DNA from: Voacanga thouarsii
Lineage: Eukaryota > Streptophyta > Magnoliopsida > Gentianales > Apocynaceae
Length of the DNA stretch: 64,000 bases
Direction of reading: 5' to 3'
NCBI GenBank assembly: GCA_026120185.1
Contig: JANUWF010001659.1
Location: 5,146,001 to 5,210,000, forward strand
A program made the translations under genes and the position numbers. Each line of letters opens with the position of its first letter. Position 1 is the first letter of the stretch. The notes under the pieces are model-generated. The model saw only the letters and a list, made by a program, of their open reading frames with translations. It was not told the DNA's origin and did no database searches. Positions 45,014 to 56,030 of this stretch are shown piece by piece.

Positions 45014-45859
45014 AGCTATAATTTTCAATTTTCTTAGATAATGTAGGTGTTATTTCAATAAATTTAGTTGTAATGGCCATAGATAGCCTAGCTAATCGGG
45101 ACTTGTGTCTGTCACATAGAATGTAATAATAGATGTTAAACATCTTTCAATATTTATTAAATACATCTATAGTTCAGCTGACAATGCATATTGAAGACCC
45201 ATGTCTTTTCAATTAGCTAATTGAAATATCACTAGAGTTTTCTTTGTGAATCAACACATTAAAGCCCTTTTAAGCTTTTGTATATGATCTGTATCCTAAT
45301 GTGCTGTTTGTATTTCTAAGTGCAAATTGGTGCTCCTTAAAACAAGATATGCTTATAAAAAAACCTCTAAGTGCAGTTTGATGGCCCTTTACAATAGATA
45401 TGCTGATTAAAAAACCAAACTTTTTCTATTATTTTAACAACGTCCAAATTTCCTTTATACTGTGACCTTTAATTTGAATTCACCTGTGCAAGTGGGACCC
45501 AACATCAGTAGACAGGTGGGACCCAGTCTAATATCATGATAGACAGCATGGACCATATCTTCCCTTGACATTTTCAACATTAATTTGAATATGAATTCCA
45601 ACTTTACATCTGTATACAATACCAACACTCCAATTGATATGATGGCCAGTTCTATAATCTCGTCAGACAACATGGGCCACATCTTCCTCAACTTTTTCAA
45701 CTTTAATTTGAATTTAAATTCAAACTCCATATCTATTTATAGTATCAACATTCCAAATGAGGTGGGCGCACAATACTATAATCACATCAGACAGCATCGG
45801 TCATATCTTTCGTTAACCTTTTCATCATTAATTTGAATTTGAAAATAAACCCCACAACT
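45014..45859. repeat. Rep 3' region of unit 3: common block and 124-bp repeats
   Basis: The common block is near 45358-45420; the short repeats follow from about 45490 to the origin of unit 4. No gene. Confidence 0.65.
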
Positions 45860-45918
45860 ATCTACAGTAAAGTCACTCTAATTGAGATTGGGCCTACCAT
45901 TTAGTCACTCCATATAGG

Positions 45919-45948
45919 GCGACCAACCAATAATATTATACGGATTGC
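45919..45948 (-). promoter_or_regulatory. Geminivirus-type origin, unit 4, degraded
   Basis: GCGACCAACCAATAATATTA with a poor stem. The minus-strand nonanucleotide is TAATATTAT. Confidence 0.55.
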
Positions 45949-45987
45949 CAGACACATGGAGGGTTGAGATGGGAGCCAAGGAACTTC

Positions 45988-45995
45988 TATAAATA
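45988..45995 (+). promoter_or_regulatory. TATA box of Rep unit 4
   Basis: TATAAATA, placed as in unit 1. Confidence 0.65.
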
Positions 45996-46887
45996 CCACT
46001 CTAGTTACCCCAATTCAAGGCACAGATTGAATTGGAGTGATTTCTGTTGCATCAAGAGTGAGTTCATTTTTATCAAAATGCCGCGCATTCGCAATTCCTT
46101 TCATATTCAAGCTAAGAACATATTTCTTACATATCCTCAATGTGTAACACCCCGCTACCTATGCCTGCCAGGGCTGGGGATGTCGCCCCGTCCAAAGGAC
46201 AAGGGGTCTTTATAATTAGGTCACGCAAAAAAAATAGCGGAATAAAAATAATACTTTAACTTAAAATTTATTACAACCCAAGGATAAATCCAAGATTAAA
46301 TCCAAGAATTCTAAAAAAAAAAAAAAAAAACGAATCCATAATAAAGATTATCCACTCTCAACTCCGCAAAACAATACATAAAAATAAATGACAAAATTCT
46401 CTTCCAAGGCAGATAACACTAGCTACTCATTCCCACAGCAGGATCGACCTGAAATCATGGTAAAAAGGGTGATGAGACAAAAATCTTAGTAAGTCCGTGT
46501 GTGCTTTGAGTGTTGAGTGAAAACAGTTCGTTAATGTAAAGTATAAAATCTTTATAAGAGAAATACTAGTAAGCAAAAAATATTAGTTAAAACCAAGAAT
46601 GGCGTTTTGGCTTTTCCTGCCATACACAATAATTAAAATCAACCACTCAAACAAATGGTCATGGGTTACCGCACGTTGGGCCCCATAACCAGTCAGAATG
46701 TCGACACTTTGTGCAGACTGACAAAAGGTAGGTGATCGGCCTACCGGACAAGATACTCCTCCATCTCTATACCCAAACAACAACTACGTGTCCATTCTGG
46801 TAAAACACAGTCACTTGACTGAAATAAAAACTGCTAGCTCGAACCGGCATGACTAAGTAGTACTGATGTTTCTCTAAGTTGAGTTTA

Positions 46888-46916
46888 TCTTCTAGAGGTG
46901 GCCTCCTGCTAGAAGA
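46888..46916 (-). other. Conserved LTR hairpin (copy 4, covarying)
   Basis: Arms TCTTCTAG (46888-46895) and CTAGAAGA (46909-46916) stay fully paired, although one G-C pair of the other copies is an A-T pair here. The palindrome TTGAGTACTCAA lies near 46959. Confidence 0.6.
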
Positions 46917-49900
46917 CTCACTCTTACTCTTCAAAACTAGTATTACTAGCCTACCCATATTGAGTACTCAACGTAACTTATCCCACTTGGGAAAAAAATG
47001 AACAAAACATAGGTTCACTTGAAAATGGCAATTAAGGGTTTCCAAAGTCTTTGTCAAAATCAGTTTTAGAAAGAGTTTTAAGTTTGAGTAAATCTGCTTA
47101 TTGATTTCCAAATAATTTGTTTGACTAAAATAAGAAAGAAGTCAATCCTCACTTGCCTTTAAGGAAATGAGTGTCCTTGCACTCTACATTTGGCTTGCCA
47201 TTAAAAAAAAATCATTTTTGCATCAAATAGGTTTTATGCAGGAACTTAACTGATCCTTGCTCACAATAAAGGTCTCCAATAGCTGACCTAACCCCGCATA
47301 AGGTAAATACAAACCACAACCAAACTCAAGCCAAAATCCACTTTCACAAATAAACTAGCTCAACTCACTACTACGATAATCCTAGTGTCCTAAGCTTTAA
47401 GGCCAAATAATAAATAAAAAGGTTTATAAGCCAAGGCTAATTTGATATTCAAAATAATTAGTGTTTTGGGAAATAGGTACTAATAAGCTGAAGATTTAAA
47501 TCCTGCTAAGAAAAATTTAGAGTCTATTTGATGAAGAGTCCTAGGTGGTATTAAGTAAAATAATAATTTATTAATAATTATTCGCTAGAAAATAATTGAT
47601 AGCTAAGATTAGTTGAAAATAAATTTTAATGAGTCTTGATTGAAAGATAATAAATTTTAATAGGTTTTGGTTAAAAGATAATAATTAAATTTTAATAATA
47701 AATATTTTACTTATTATAATTATTTTCATAAACGGCTTTAGTTGATTTCATCATCTTATATAATATCTATATATTTTATTTTTTCTAGCGAAAGCTATTA
47801 TTTATTTGACTAAAATATCCTTATTATATATAATAATCCAAATCTACCCTTCCTAAGGTTTTTCTAAATTACTAGCAAAAATCATAATATTAAATATTTT
47901 ATTGAAGGAATAAAATTAGCTTAGGGACAACTAGGTCATGATCATAATTCTATTGCTAACCACAATCATGAACATATTGACCCCTTCAAATCATCAAATC
48001 ATCCAAATCATGAATATAAGCATAGATCCAAATTTACTAAGGCATGATCTAACTTTTACTAGCATAAATATAACCATGGCTTTAATAATCACACAAGAAT
48101 ATAAATCCTATTCATCACAGATGACATAATCTCTAGCATACTTAATCACGGAGGCATGCATTAAACCCTAAAACACCATACATTCAACCAAGATAATCAA
48201 CTCATGCATAAATCCCATCTCCATCATATTCATACATATATTCATGCTTCAATCTCAACTCATCACAACAATACATACTCAAACCCTATTCATAATCCAT
48301 CTTCTATCAACATCATCCTAGAGACATGAATCTAGAATTTAAAAGGAGTGTTAAAAAGGCTTCCTTGATTGATGAATACCTTGAAGGAGTTTCAAATGGA
48401 TCTCAACTCCTAGATGGCTAGATCCGTCCAAGGAAGATGAAGAAAGCATGGCCATTAGTGAAGAAGCCATTCGGCCAAGAAGGAGAGAGGTTCGGCCAAG
48501 AGAGAGAGAGAGAGAGAGATAAGAGAAGAAGAAAGTCCATTAGCATGTTTATTCATATATATATTCATTGGAGATCAAAGGAAGATGAAGTTGTTAGAAC
48601 AAACCTACCTTAAAGGTGTTCTTGATCCTTCACAAAAATTCTGGTTTTTTATCTAAAAAAGTAAGTTGGATTTTGGAGTTTGATGTTAAAAATGGTATGG
48701 ATGGACTCATGATAGTGAGTAGATGAATTTTGGAGTTTTTAGAAGAAGTTTGAAGTGATTTCGAGGGGTATTAGGCAAAAGGAAGGAGTAGCTGTTCTTG
48801 GTGTGCTATGTGTTCTTGAAGGTTGAATCGAGAAGAGAGGTTTTGATTTGAAGCTGCTAAAATTCTAAGGATTAGGGCTGGCTGAATTGTTTGTAGGGTT
48901 TTGGTAGATGATTTTTTGGTTTGGAAGGGAAAAGGAAAGGCTAGTTGTTGAAATCCTAAAAGAATATCTTAAGGAATCAAATTTGGAAACTAAATATAGC
49001 AAGAATATCTTTGATCATTGGATAGCTTTTGGGAAGTTGCTATGGCCGAATTGTTGTGCAGTGTTTCTGCTGGATGAAAGCTGATTGAAGAGGGGTAATG
49101 GTGGCTGAAAAGATAGAGTGAAATGGTGAAGAATAAGTCTAGTTGTTTAAGGAACATTTTATGGAAGGTTGCTAAATTAATGTTGCTAGAATTTTGGTAT
49201 CTAATCAAAGCATGATTGCAGAGATTTGCTGGAGAGATTTTCGGGTAGCCATGTCTGATTTTGGTGCAGGAGCTTGAGGAAGACAATGGAGTTCTGATCA
49301 TGGCTATTTAAGAGTAGTTTGTGCAGAAGAAAGCTGAAGTTTCGGCCAGGGATGAATTAGGAAACAAAGTTGGAAATTTTCCTGTACAGAATTTTCGCAA
49401 GCTGCTGGAATTTCTGGACAATTTCGGCTGCCATTTTCCAATTAGCTTGCAGAGAGTTTGGAGGAGATTTTAGGGGTCTTTCAATACTGGTTTCCAGCCT
49501 TCTTTATGGAGGAAAAACGTGACTAAGATGCTGAGCAAAAACGGAAAGAAAACAGTTTGGTTTCGGACCTCCAAAGCTGCGAATTCAACCAGAAATTTCT
49601 CTGGTTTTGCACAGCATTTGTGCAGTCCGAAAATGGCCAGAAAAATTCAGATCTGAAGCTGATCAAAAGGGTATTTTCTGGCAGCATTTGGGAGGGAATA
49701 ATGGCTAAGAATTTTGACACCTTGAAGGCACAAGAAGCTAGAAAAATTTCAGTTCATGCCATGAAGGAAAATGAACCTAGCTAGAGTGCAATTTTAGAAG
49801 GTTCAGTAGAGGGATTTATTCTCTTGGAATCTCCCACATCTCTACCACATTTTCAGACCATAAGATGTCTTTCACTAAGACATTTTGAACCTTCAAAGCC

Positions 49901-50161
49901 ACAGCTCTTTACTGAAATTTTTGGAATGAAATTGGCTAGAACAAATTTGACCAATCTAATGAATTGAGAATTAAGAGAAATTAAAGATCAAGAAGAAATG
50001 AATTCTCTTAGGAAATTTTGAGTAGGCACAAGAATAGGATTAGAGTACTCCTATCATGTCTCCCCTAGGACAACACCTCTACCCTATGCTAAGGTACCTA
50101 AGGCCGAAAATACCCCTTCCCAAGCAAAAGTTAAATTTAGTCATGTTAAAGGTCCAATGAT

Positions 50162-50217
50162 GGAATTCGAACCTACGACCTCAAGAATTAATTCCAAAGT
50201 TCTAACCACTACACCAC
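50162..50217 (-). promoter_or_regulatory. tRNA-like A/B-box pair in solo LTR B
   Basis: On the minus strand, an A-box-like GTGGTGTAGTGGTTAG (50217-50202) and a B-box-like AGGTTCGAATTCC (50174-50162), at the same LTR offset as in solo LTR A. This is the best-preserved copy. Confidence 0.5.
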
Positions 50218-51163
50218 AACAACTCTTGTTCTTATTTTCTCTCCAAAAATATTTTTCCTATTTAATCCTCAAGCTATCTCCCTATTTTCTCCTCAAGCAA
50301 AAATTACCATTTTACCCTTCTTACCCAATAAGCATAATCAAGCCATCGAGGCTATCAAACACTAATCCAAAGCACATAAAATCATATAAAAATATATTTA
50401 AACATGCAATTAAGTATGACATGCATCCCAACCCCCTTACTCTAAGGTTGGATCCGATTGGGGTTTCACACAATGCCTATTAGATAAATTAAATATGCTT
50501 TCATTACTCCAATCCATCCAATGCCTAATTCCCCCAATTTATGTCTGAGTTGCACAAGAAACCCACCAAGACAATAATGGGCTCCTATATGTCTGTCTCC
50601 AATTCAAAGGTAAGTTCAATACCCAGAATTAATGATTCTTCGACCTTATCCACCCCTCAACAAATAGACAATTCTATCCAAACATTCAGAAGTTTATTTG
50701 TTGTACAGGAATAAATCATGAAGAGAGGCAATTATGTTGAATCTGGTACATTACAAATAGACAGACGCAGTTCTAGAGGGGATGCCATTCAAAGATTGTA
50801 GAGATATATGTAGAAGCACTTAATGCATATAGAAAATCCTAAGCCCTTCAAATAATCATAGAGAAAGACCCCAAATCCTTTTTCCTTCAATTTCATAACA
50901 TCTTTGCAAATGCTGATAAGATATTCACAAAACCACTCGAACTATATATTAATAAACATTTTAATTTTAATAACGTTCCTATATATATAATTAACTGAGC
51001 ACCGAAAAATGTAAAAGATGCCATTGTGAAGCCGAATAGACTTAGGAGTATTATTATTGAGGGTCTTACATGCACAAGTAAGACTTCATGGGATGTATAG
51101 TTTATAACATCATTGATGATGTCAACCCTCATTATTTAAAGCAGTGGAAAGAATTCTTTGGGA

Positions 51164-51474
51164 TGTAAAGTTTATTTATTGGGTCTCACGTGGTGACATG
51201 GTTGGCTATCTGACCTGATAAACTGTACAAGTGTGGTATGGCCAATCATATCAGGAATGTATAATTGGAGGCTATTTCTTTAGCGTGAAGATTTAAGTAA
51301 TCAATATGAAAACGACATCGTGTTGTAGTAGCCAATGAGATTGGTGTATTCAAATTAAAGGTATATCTAATATGATATCTGAATTTTTGTGGGATTTCAA
51401 ACTGAATGTAGGAGTTATTATATGTGAATAAATGTTAGCAATTTTGGTGAAAGTTACAATAGTTCATTTTCAAG
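51164..51474. other. NSP leader, copy 2, directly joined to Rep unit 4
   Basis: From GATGTAAAGT (about 51164) the sequence matches the NSP leader at 37125-37436. There is no origin between the truncated Rep and this leader. Confidence 0.6.
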
Positions 51475-52212
51475 ATGTATAGGATTAGACCAATTTGTAG
51501 CAATAATAATAACTGGAGAGGTGGTAATTATGTTAATGGGAGGGGAAATAGGAATTTATTTTATATTAATAGACATATATTCTTTGAAAATTACTGTGGT
51601 AGTACATATGCACATACTAGTATGGTATTGTTCCTAGGTCGACCTTTAATTGTGCTTGTGTGATTGAAAACTTTCTTACAATGCCTTCACTAGGGAGTTT
51701 GTATTCTCAAAGAAAGAGAAAAAGGATCCATTTGGGGTCTGTGAATTTTAATAGATTATTTACTATTGTGAATTCTCCAGTTACAAAAAATGAAGACGAG
51801 ATGGGAGAGAGTGATATTAAGCCTTAGGAGTTTTGTCATTTTTCTTGGTACTTGACTTTATGCCTGGAAGAGATGTGAAGCCATCATTTGCAGATGCTTT
51901 TGGGACCCCTACCAGTTATAATCGATTCAAGGCCGATCTTCATGTCAAGTCCGATGCAAAAGATCGATTTAAGGTGTTGATAAAAAAGTTGTTCAAGGAA
52001 AGTGGCCCGGCCGGGTAGTTTCATTTGATGAGTTCAGAGCATTCTTTGGCCGTAATTCTTTTTATACGTCTTTCAGATATGATATAGGTTGTACAGGGTG
52101 TAATTATGGCAATATTCGTAGTAATGCCCTTATTTATTTTATAACTTGGGAAAGTAGATTCCCATGTATTGTAATACTTTCAGTTAATGGTTCTATGGTG
52201 CTTTATAATTAA
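51475..52212 (+). pseudogene. Begomovirus NSP (BV1)-like pseudogene, copy 2
   Basis: ATG 51475 opens MYRIRPICSNNNNWRGGNYV, then NRNLFYINRH. A deletion with frame loss lies near 51620-51660. The central block is open again at 51833-52018 (FFLVLDFMPGRDVKPSFADA, FKADLHVKSDAKDRFKVLIK). The frame equivalent to copy 1 ends at TAA 52210-52212. The span is about 246 codons. It lacks the frameshift that copy 1 has near 37515, so the two copies decayed independently at that point. Same family reasoning as copy 1. Inactive. Confidence 0.68.
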
Positions 52213-52547
52213 ATGTAGCATCCCGAAAATCTTCTTGTGCATTTTGTTGGTTAAATAAATCAAAAATTGAAATAACTTCAGCTGCTAATTGTGGTTATAT
52301 TTTTAAAGTGTCGACAATTTAAATTGATATCTTGCTTGGTGTCACCGTTGTAGATAAAATAGCTCAAAGTGAAGTTTGATGGGCCCATTAAAATGGATAT
52401 GCTAATTAAAATACAAAGCATGTTCTATTTTACATTTGTCACACAATGGGATATAGAAAGAATACAATATAAAATATTTAATTTGGCTTGCCATGTGACT
52501 GAGGTTTATTCTTGTGATCCATTGTAGCAATGATAGAGGATTGTGAC
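52213..52547. repeat. Common block after NSP copy 2
   Basis: Non-coding. The AGCTCAAAGTGAAGTTTGAT block at about 52362 and the following GGCTTGCCATGTGA-GAGG phrase match 38350-38500. It ends at the copia 5' LTR. Confidence 0.6.
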
Positions 52548-54300
52548 TGTTAGGGATATGCCCTAGAAAAATTTGTTGTTATATTATTGTTGTTATGTAG
52601 TAATAATACGTGGCATTTCTTTTCATGAATAGTGCATTTAGTTTTGTGGTCATCAAGTACATGAGATGATGGTAAAACTCTGTAACAAATACAATGATTA
52701 TTCTCGAATTGTCCCTAATCGATTAGTATTAGTGGAACAATAATAAATTAAGATTAGTATATTTGTGACTTGATGGCTATGTTTTACTGCTCTTGGATAT
52801 ATGTGATATCAAATCAAAATATAAATAAATGACAGAGAATATTGTATTGGACATGACCCACTGTGAGAGTACTTTATGGAATATGTCATAAGTACTTACT
52901 AGCCATAATGATATTAAAACTCCTTCGACCTGATTACACCATAGTTTTCTACTTTGATAAATTTATATTTTGACGTTGTCTAAAGATGTCTTTAACTAGA
53001 TAATAAAATTGACCACTGTTGGATATAGAATTAACCAGGGAGAGGAGTATGATTGATAGTGAAGGAATTTGTCGCCCCTCTCAATTTTGGGAGAGATGTC
53101 CATGGACCCTTTGATAAGTTAGACTATTAAAATGCATAGATATGCTTAAATATATCAATTTAATATATTGATATCATTTGTTTAAATAGTCTACTATGAG
53201 ATCAAGAAATAATTGATTAAGCTTAATAAGGATGACATGCTCCGTGCCTTATGCTTAATTTGGATATCGTGTGAGAAAAGGACTAAATATAAAGTTTTGG
53301 TTTGGTTCAAAGATATTACTGATCTTCATTTAACCTGGATAGTTGTAATGTTTTGCTAGAAACTTCTTATAACTTATGGGCTATTTAAATGTGATTTGGG
53401 CACACTACCAGTGTTAAATGAACATATAGGGTCACACATTCAACGAACACGTTGGGTTATTTATTTGGTAACCAAGTTTGATGTATTTGGAAATATATCT
53501 AGGTTAATCTAACCTAGAAAATGACCAGATACAATGAATCTGGAAATATGTCCACATTTGATGTATCTGGAGGATGTCCAGATTATAAGAATCTAACTCG
53601 GTAAAAATAATTAGTTAAATTAACGAGATAATGGCAGAATCTTATCATATCAGTTTTATTTTAAGTTGAATTTAAAATAGAATATGCTAAGATATTATGA
53701 GAATTGGACTCTAAGAGGTTTGGGTGGTTTTAAAAAGAAAACCCTAGCCATCTTATTTAGTGAGCTCTCTGCCAAAACATTTATACCTCCATTACCAGAA
53801 AAACTTAAGCCTCCCAAAACCCTAGGTGCTAGCACTCCCGGGTAACGAGCTGGTTCGCCGTGTGTATCCAATAGAAGACATTCACACATTGCAACGTGTG
53901 GTGATCGTTCGAGTTGTATATACGCCGAAAAACCAAAAGACAGAGGTCATGATTATGGCAAATAGAGGTAATTCGATAATTCCTAGATCTATCTTAATCG
54001 TTTGGCTCGAGTCCTGGGAAGGGATTTGTTGATATTTTCCACGTTTAGTGTGAAACCTTAGTGGTAACCAATCTTAGAGTAAGGGGGTTGGGATGCATAG
54101 CATATTTATTTGCATGTTTAAATATATTTTTGTACGATTTTATGTGCTTCGAATTTGTGTTTTATAGTCTAGAGGGCTTGATTATGATTATTGAATGAGA
54201 ATGGCAAAATGGTAATTTTTGCTTGAGATGGAAAAAGGGAGATAGCTTGAGGATTGAATAGGAAAATATTTTTAGGGGAAAATAAGAATAAGAGTTATTG

Positions 54301-54355
54301 TGGTTTAGTGGTTAGAGCTTTGGAATTAATTCTTGAGGTCTTGGATTCAAATTCC
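54301..54355 (+). promoter_or_regulatory. tRNA-like A/B-box pair in solo LTR C
   Basis: A-box-like TGGTTTAGTGGTTAGAG (54301-54317) and B-box-like TGGATTCAAATTCC (54342-54355), at the same offset as in A and B. Confidence 0.45.
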
Positions 54356-55997
54356 ATCATAGGAGCTTTAGCTTGGTTAAATTTTATTTTTGCTTGGGAA
54401 GTATCATTTTCGGCCTTAGTGTTGTTTAGAGTAGGGTAGAGATGTTGTCCTATGAGAGACATGATAGGAGTCTTCAAATCCTACTCTTTTGCTCTACACA
54501 AAATTTCTAAGGGGAATTCATTTCCTCTTGATCCTTAATTTTTCCTATTTCTCAATTCATTTGTTTGTTCATTTTGTTCAAGCCAATTTTATTCTAGAAA
54601 AAATTCTAGCAATGTGCGGTGGCTTTGAAGGTTCGAAATGTCTTAGTAAAAGACATCATATGGACCGAAACAATGGAATAGGGGGAAGGATTTCAAGTGA
54701 ATTAAATTCCTTAGTGAACTTTCTAAAAATTCACTCTAGCTAGGTTCATTTCCCTTCATGCTTAGAACTGAAATTTTTCCAGCTTTGTGTGCCTTCAAGG
54801 TGACGAAATTCTTAACTATTATTCACTCGAAAATGCTGCCAGAAAATGGCCCTTTTGATCAGCTTGAAATCTGAATTTTGTTGGCCATTTTCGGGCTGCA
54901 CAAATACTGTGCAAAACCAGAAAATTTTCTGGGCAGATTCACAGCTTTAGAGGTCCGAAACCAAGCTGTTTTCTTCCTATTTTTGTTCAGCACCTTAGCT
55001 ATGTTTTTCCTCCATGAAGTAGGCTAGAAACCAGCCTTGAAAGCCCCATAAATTCCCCTTCAAAGCCTCTGCAAATCACCTGGAAAAGGGCAGCTGAAAA
55101 CTACCCAGGAAATTCCAGCCTTGCAAAAATGCTGTGCAGAATTTTGTCCAGCTTTGTTTCCTAATTCAACCCTAGCCGAAACTCCATCCTTTTTCTGCAC
55201 AAACCACCCTAAAACCTCCATTAACTGAACTCCATTGTCCTCCCTATGTTCTGCACGGAAATCCAGCCATGGTTGCCAAAAAGATTTCCAAAAAAATTCT
55301 GCAATCATGCCTTAATTTGGATACCAAAATTCCAACCACTATGATTTAACAACTTTCCATAAAATATACCTCAAACAACCAGAGCTTCCCTTCACCATTA
55401 GACTTCTTAATTTTGGCCACCATTAGCCTCCTTCAACCAGCTTTCATCCAGCCAAAATTTTGCACAAGCTGTCGGCCATGGCAGATTTCCAAGAGCTCTT
55501 CCATAATCAAAGATATTCTTGAATATTTAGTTTCCTAATTTGCTTCATAAAAATATTCTTCAAGGATTTCAACAACTAGCCTTTCCTTTTTTCTTCCAAA
55601 CCAGAAAAACCATCTACCTAAACCCTACAGAAAATTGGCAACCCTAATCCTCATAGAATTTTGGCAGCCTCCATCCAAAAGCTCTCTACTCTCTTCAACC
55701 TTCAAGAACACATAGTACACCAAGAACACCTACTCCTTCCTTTCACCTAATACTTCTCCAAATCACTTTGAACTACCTCTAAGAATTCCAGATTTCATCT
55801 ATTCATTGTTGTGAGTCCATCTGTACCATTTTTAACATCAAACTCCAAAATCTAACTTGCACTTTTGAAAAAAAACCAGAAATTTTGTGAAGGCTCAAGA
55901 ACACCTTTAAGGTAGGATTATTCAATCAACTTCATCTTCACTAATCTTCAATCTCTAATGAATGTGTATGTGTTTAAGCATGCTAATGAGCCTTCTT

Positions 55998-56030
55998 CCC
56001 CCCCCCCCCCCCCCTCTCTCTCTCTCTCTC
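55998..56030. repeat. Poly-C run followed by (TC)n
   Basis: Seventeen C bases followed by TC units, at the position of the (CT)n tract of solo LTR A. The poly-C length may be a sequencing or assembly artefact. Confidence 0.9.

Larger units (their letters stand above)
43416..45859 (+). repeat. Geminivirus-like tandem unit 3 (2444 bp)
   Basis: Same order as units 1 and 2. It ends at ATCTACAG 45860. Confidence 0.85.
46143..50470 (-). mobile_element. Solo LTR B, 4.3 kb, reverse orientation
   Basis: 4328 bp. On the plus strand it starts TGTAACACCCCGC and ends GGGTTTCACA, flanked by the perfect duplication CAATG (46138-46142 and 50471-50475). It is the reverse complement counterpart of solo LTRs A and C along its length. 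It lands inside motif I of Rep unit 4, so it post-dates the viral integration. Confidence 0.92.
45860..51163 (+). repeat. Geminivirus-like tandem unit 4, split by a solo LTR and truncated
   Basis: Parts 45860-46142 and 50476-51163 belong to the unit; 46143-50470 is an inserted solo LTR with its duplicated CAATG. The unit stops in the Rep helicase region, where NSP-type sequence begins at about 51164. Confidence 0.8.
46078..51163 (+). pseudogene. Geminivirus Rep-like pseudogene, unit 4, split by LTR
   Basis: ATG 46078 opens the best preserved N-terminus in the array, MPRIRNSFHIQAKN, followed by an intact motif I, IFLTYPQ. The coding sequence is cut at 46142 by the reversed 4.3 kb LTR and resumes after the duplicated CAATG at 50471-50475. 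Beyond it, RFFDLIHPST-like sequence is seen near 50637-50670. The motif III Tyr codon is TAA (about 50722), and the Walker A region is degraded (GLTCTSKTSWD near 51060-51092) with a deletion just after it. Similarity stops near 51163 in the WKEFFG-equivalent stretch, where it is joined to NSP-type sequence. Inactive. Confidence 0.83.

Noticed and set aside
38522..45859. CRISPR-like or satellite array
   Set aside because: The units are about 2.45 kb with Rep genes and origins, not short repeats with spacers or a gene-free satellite.
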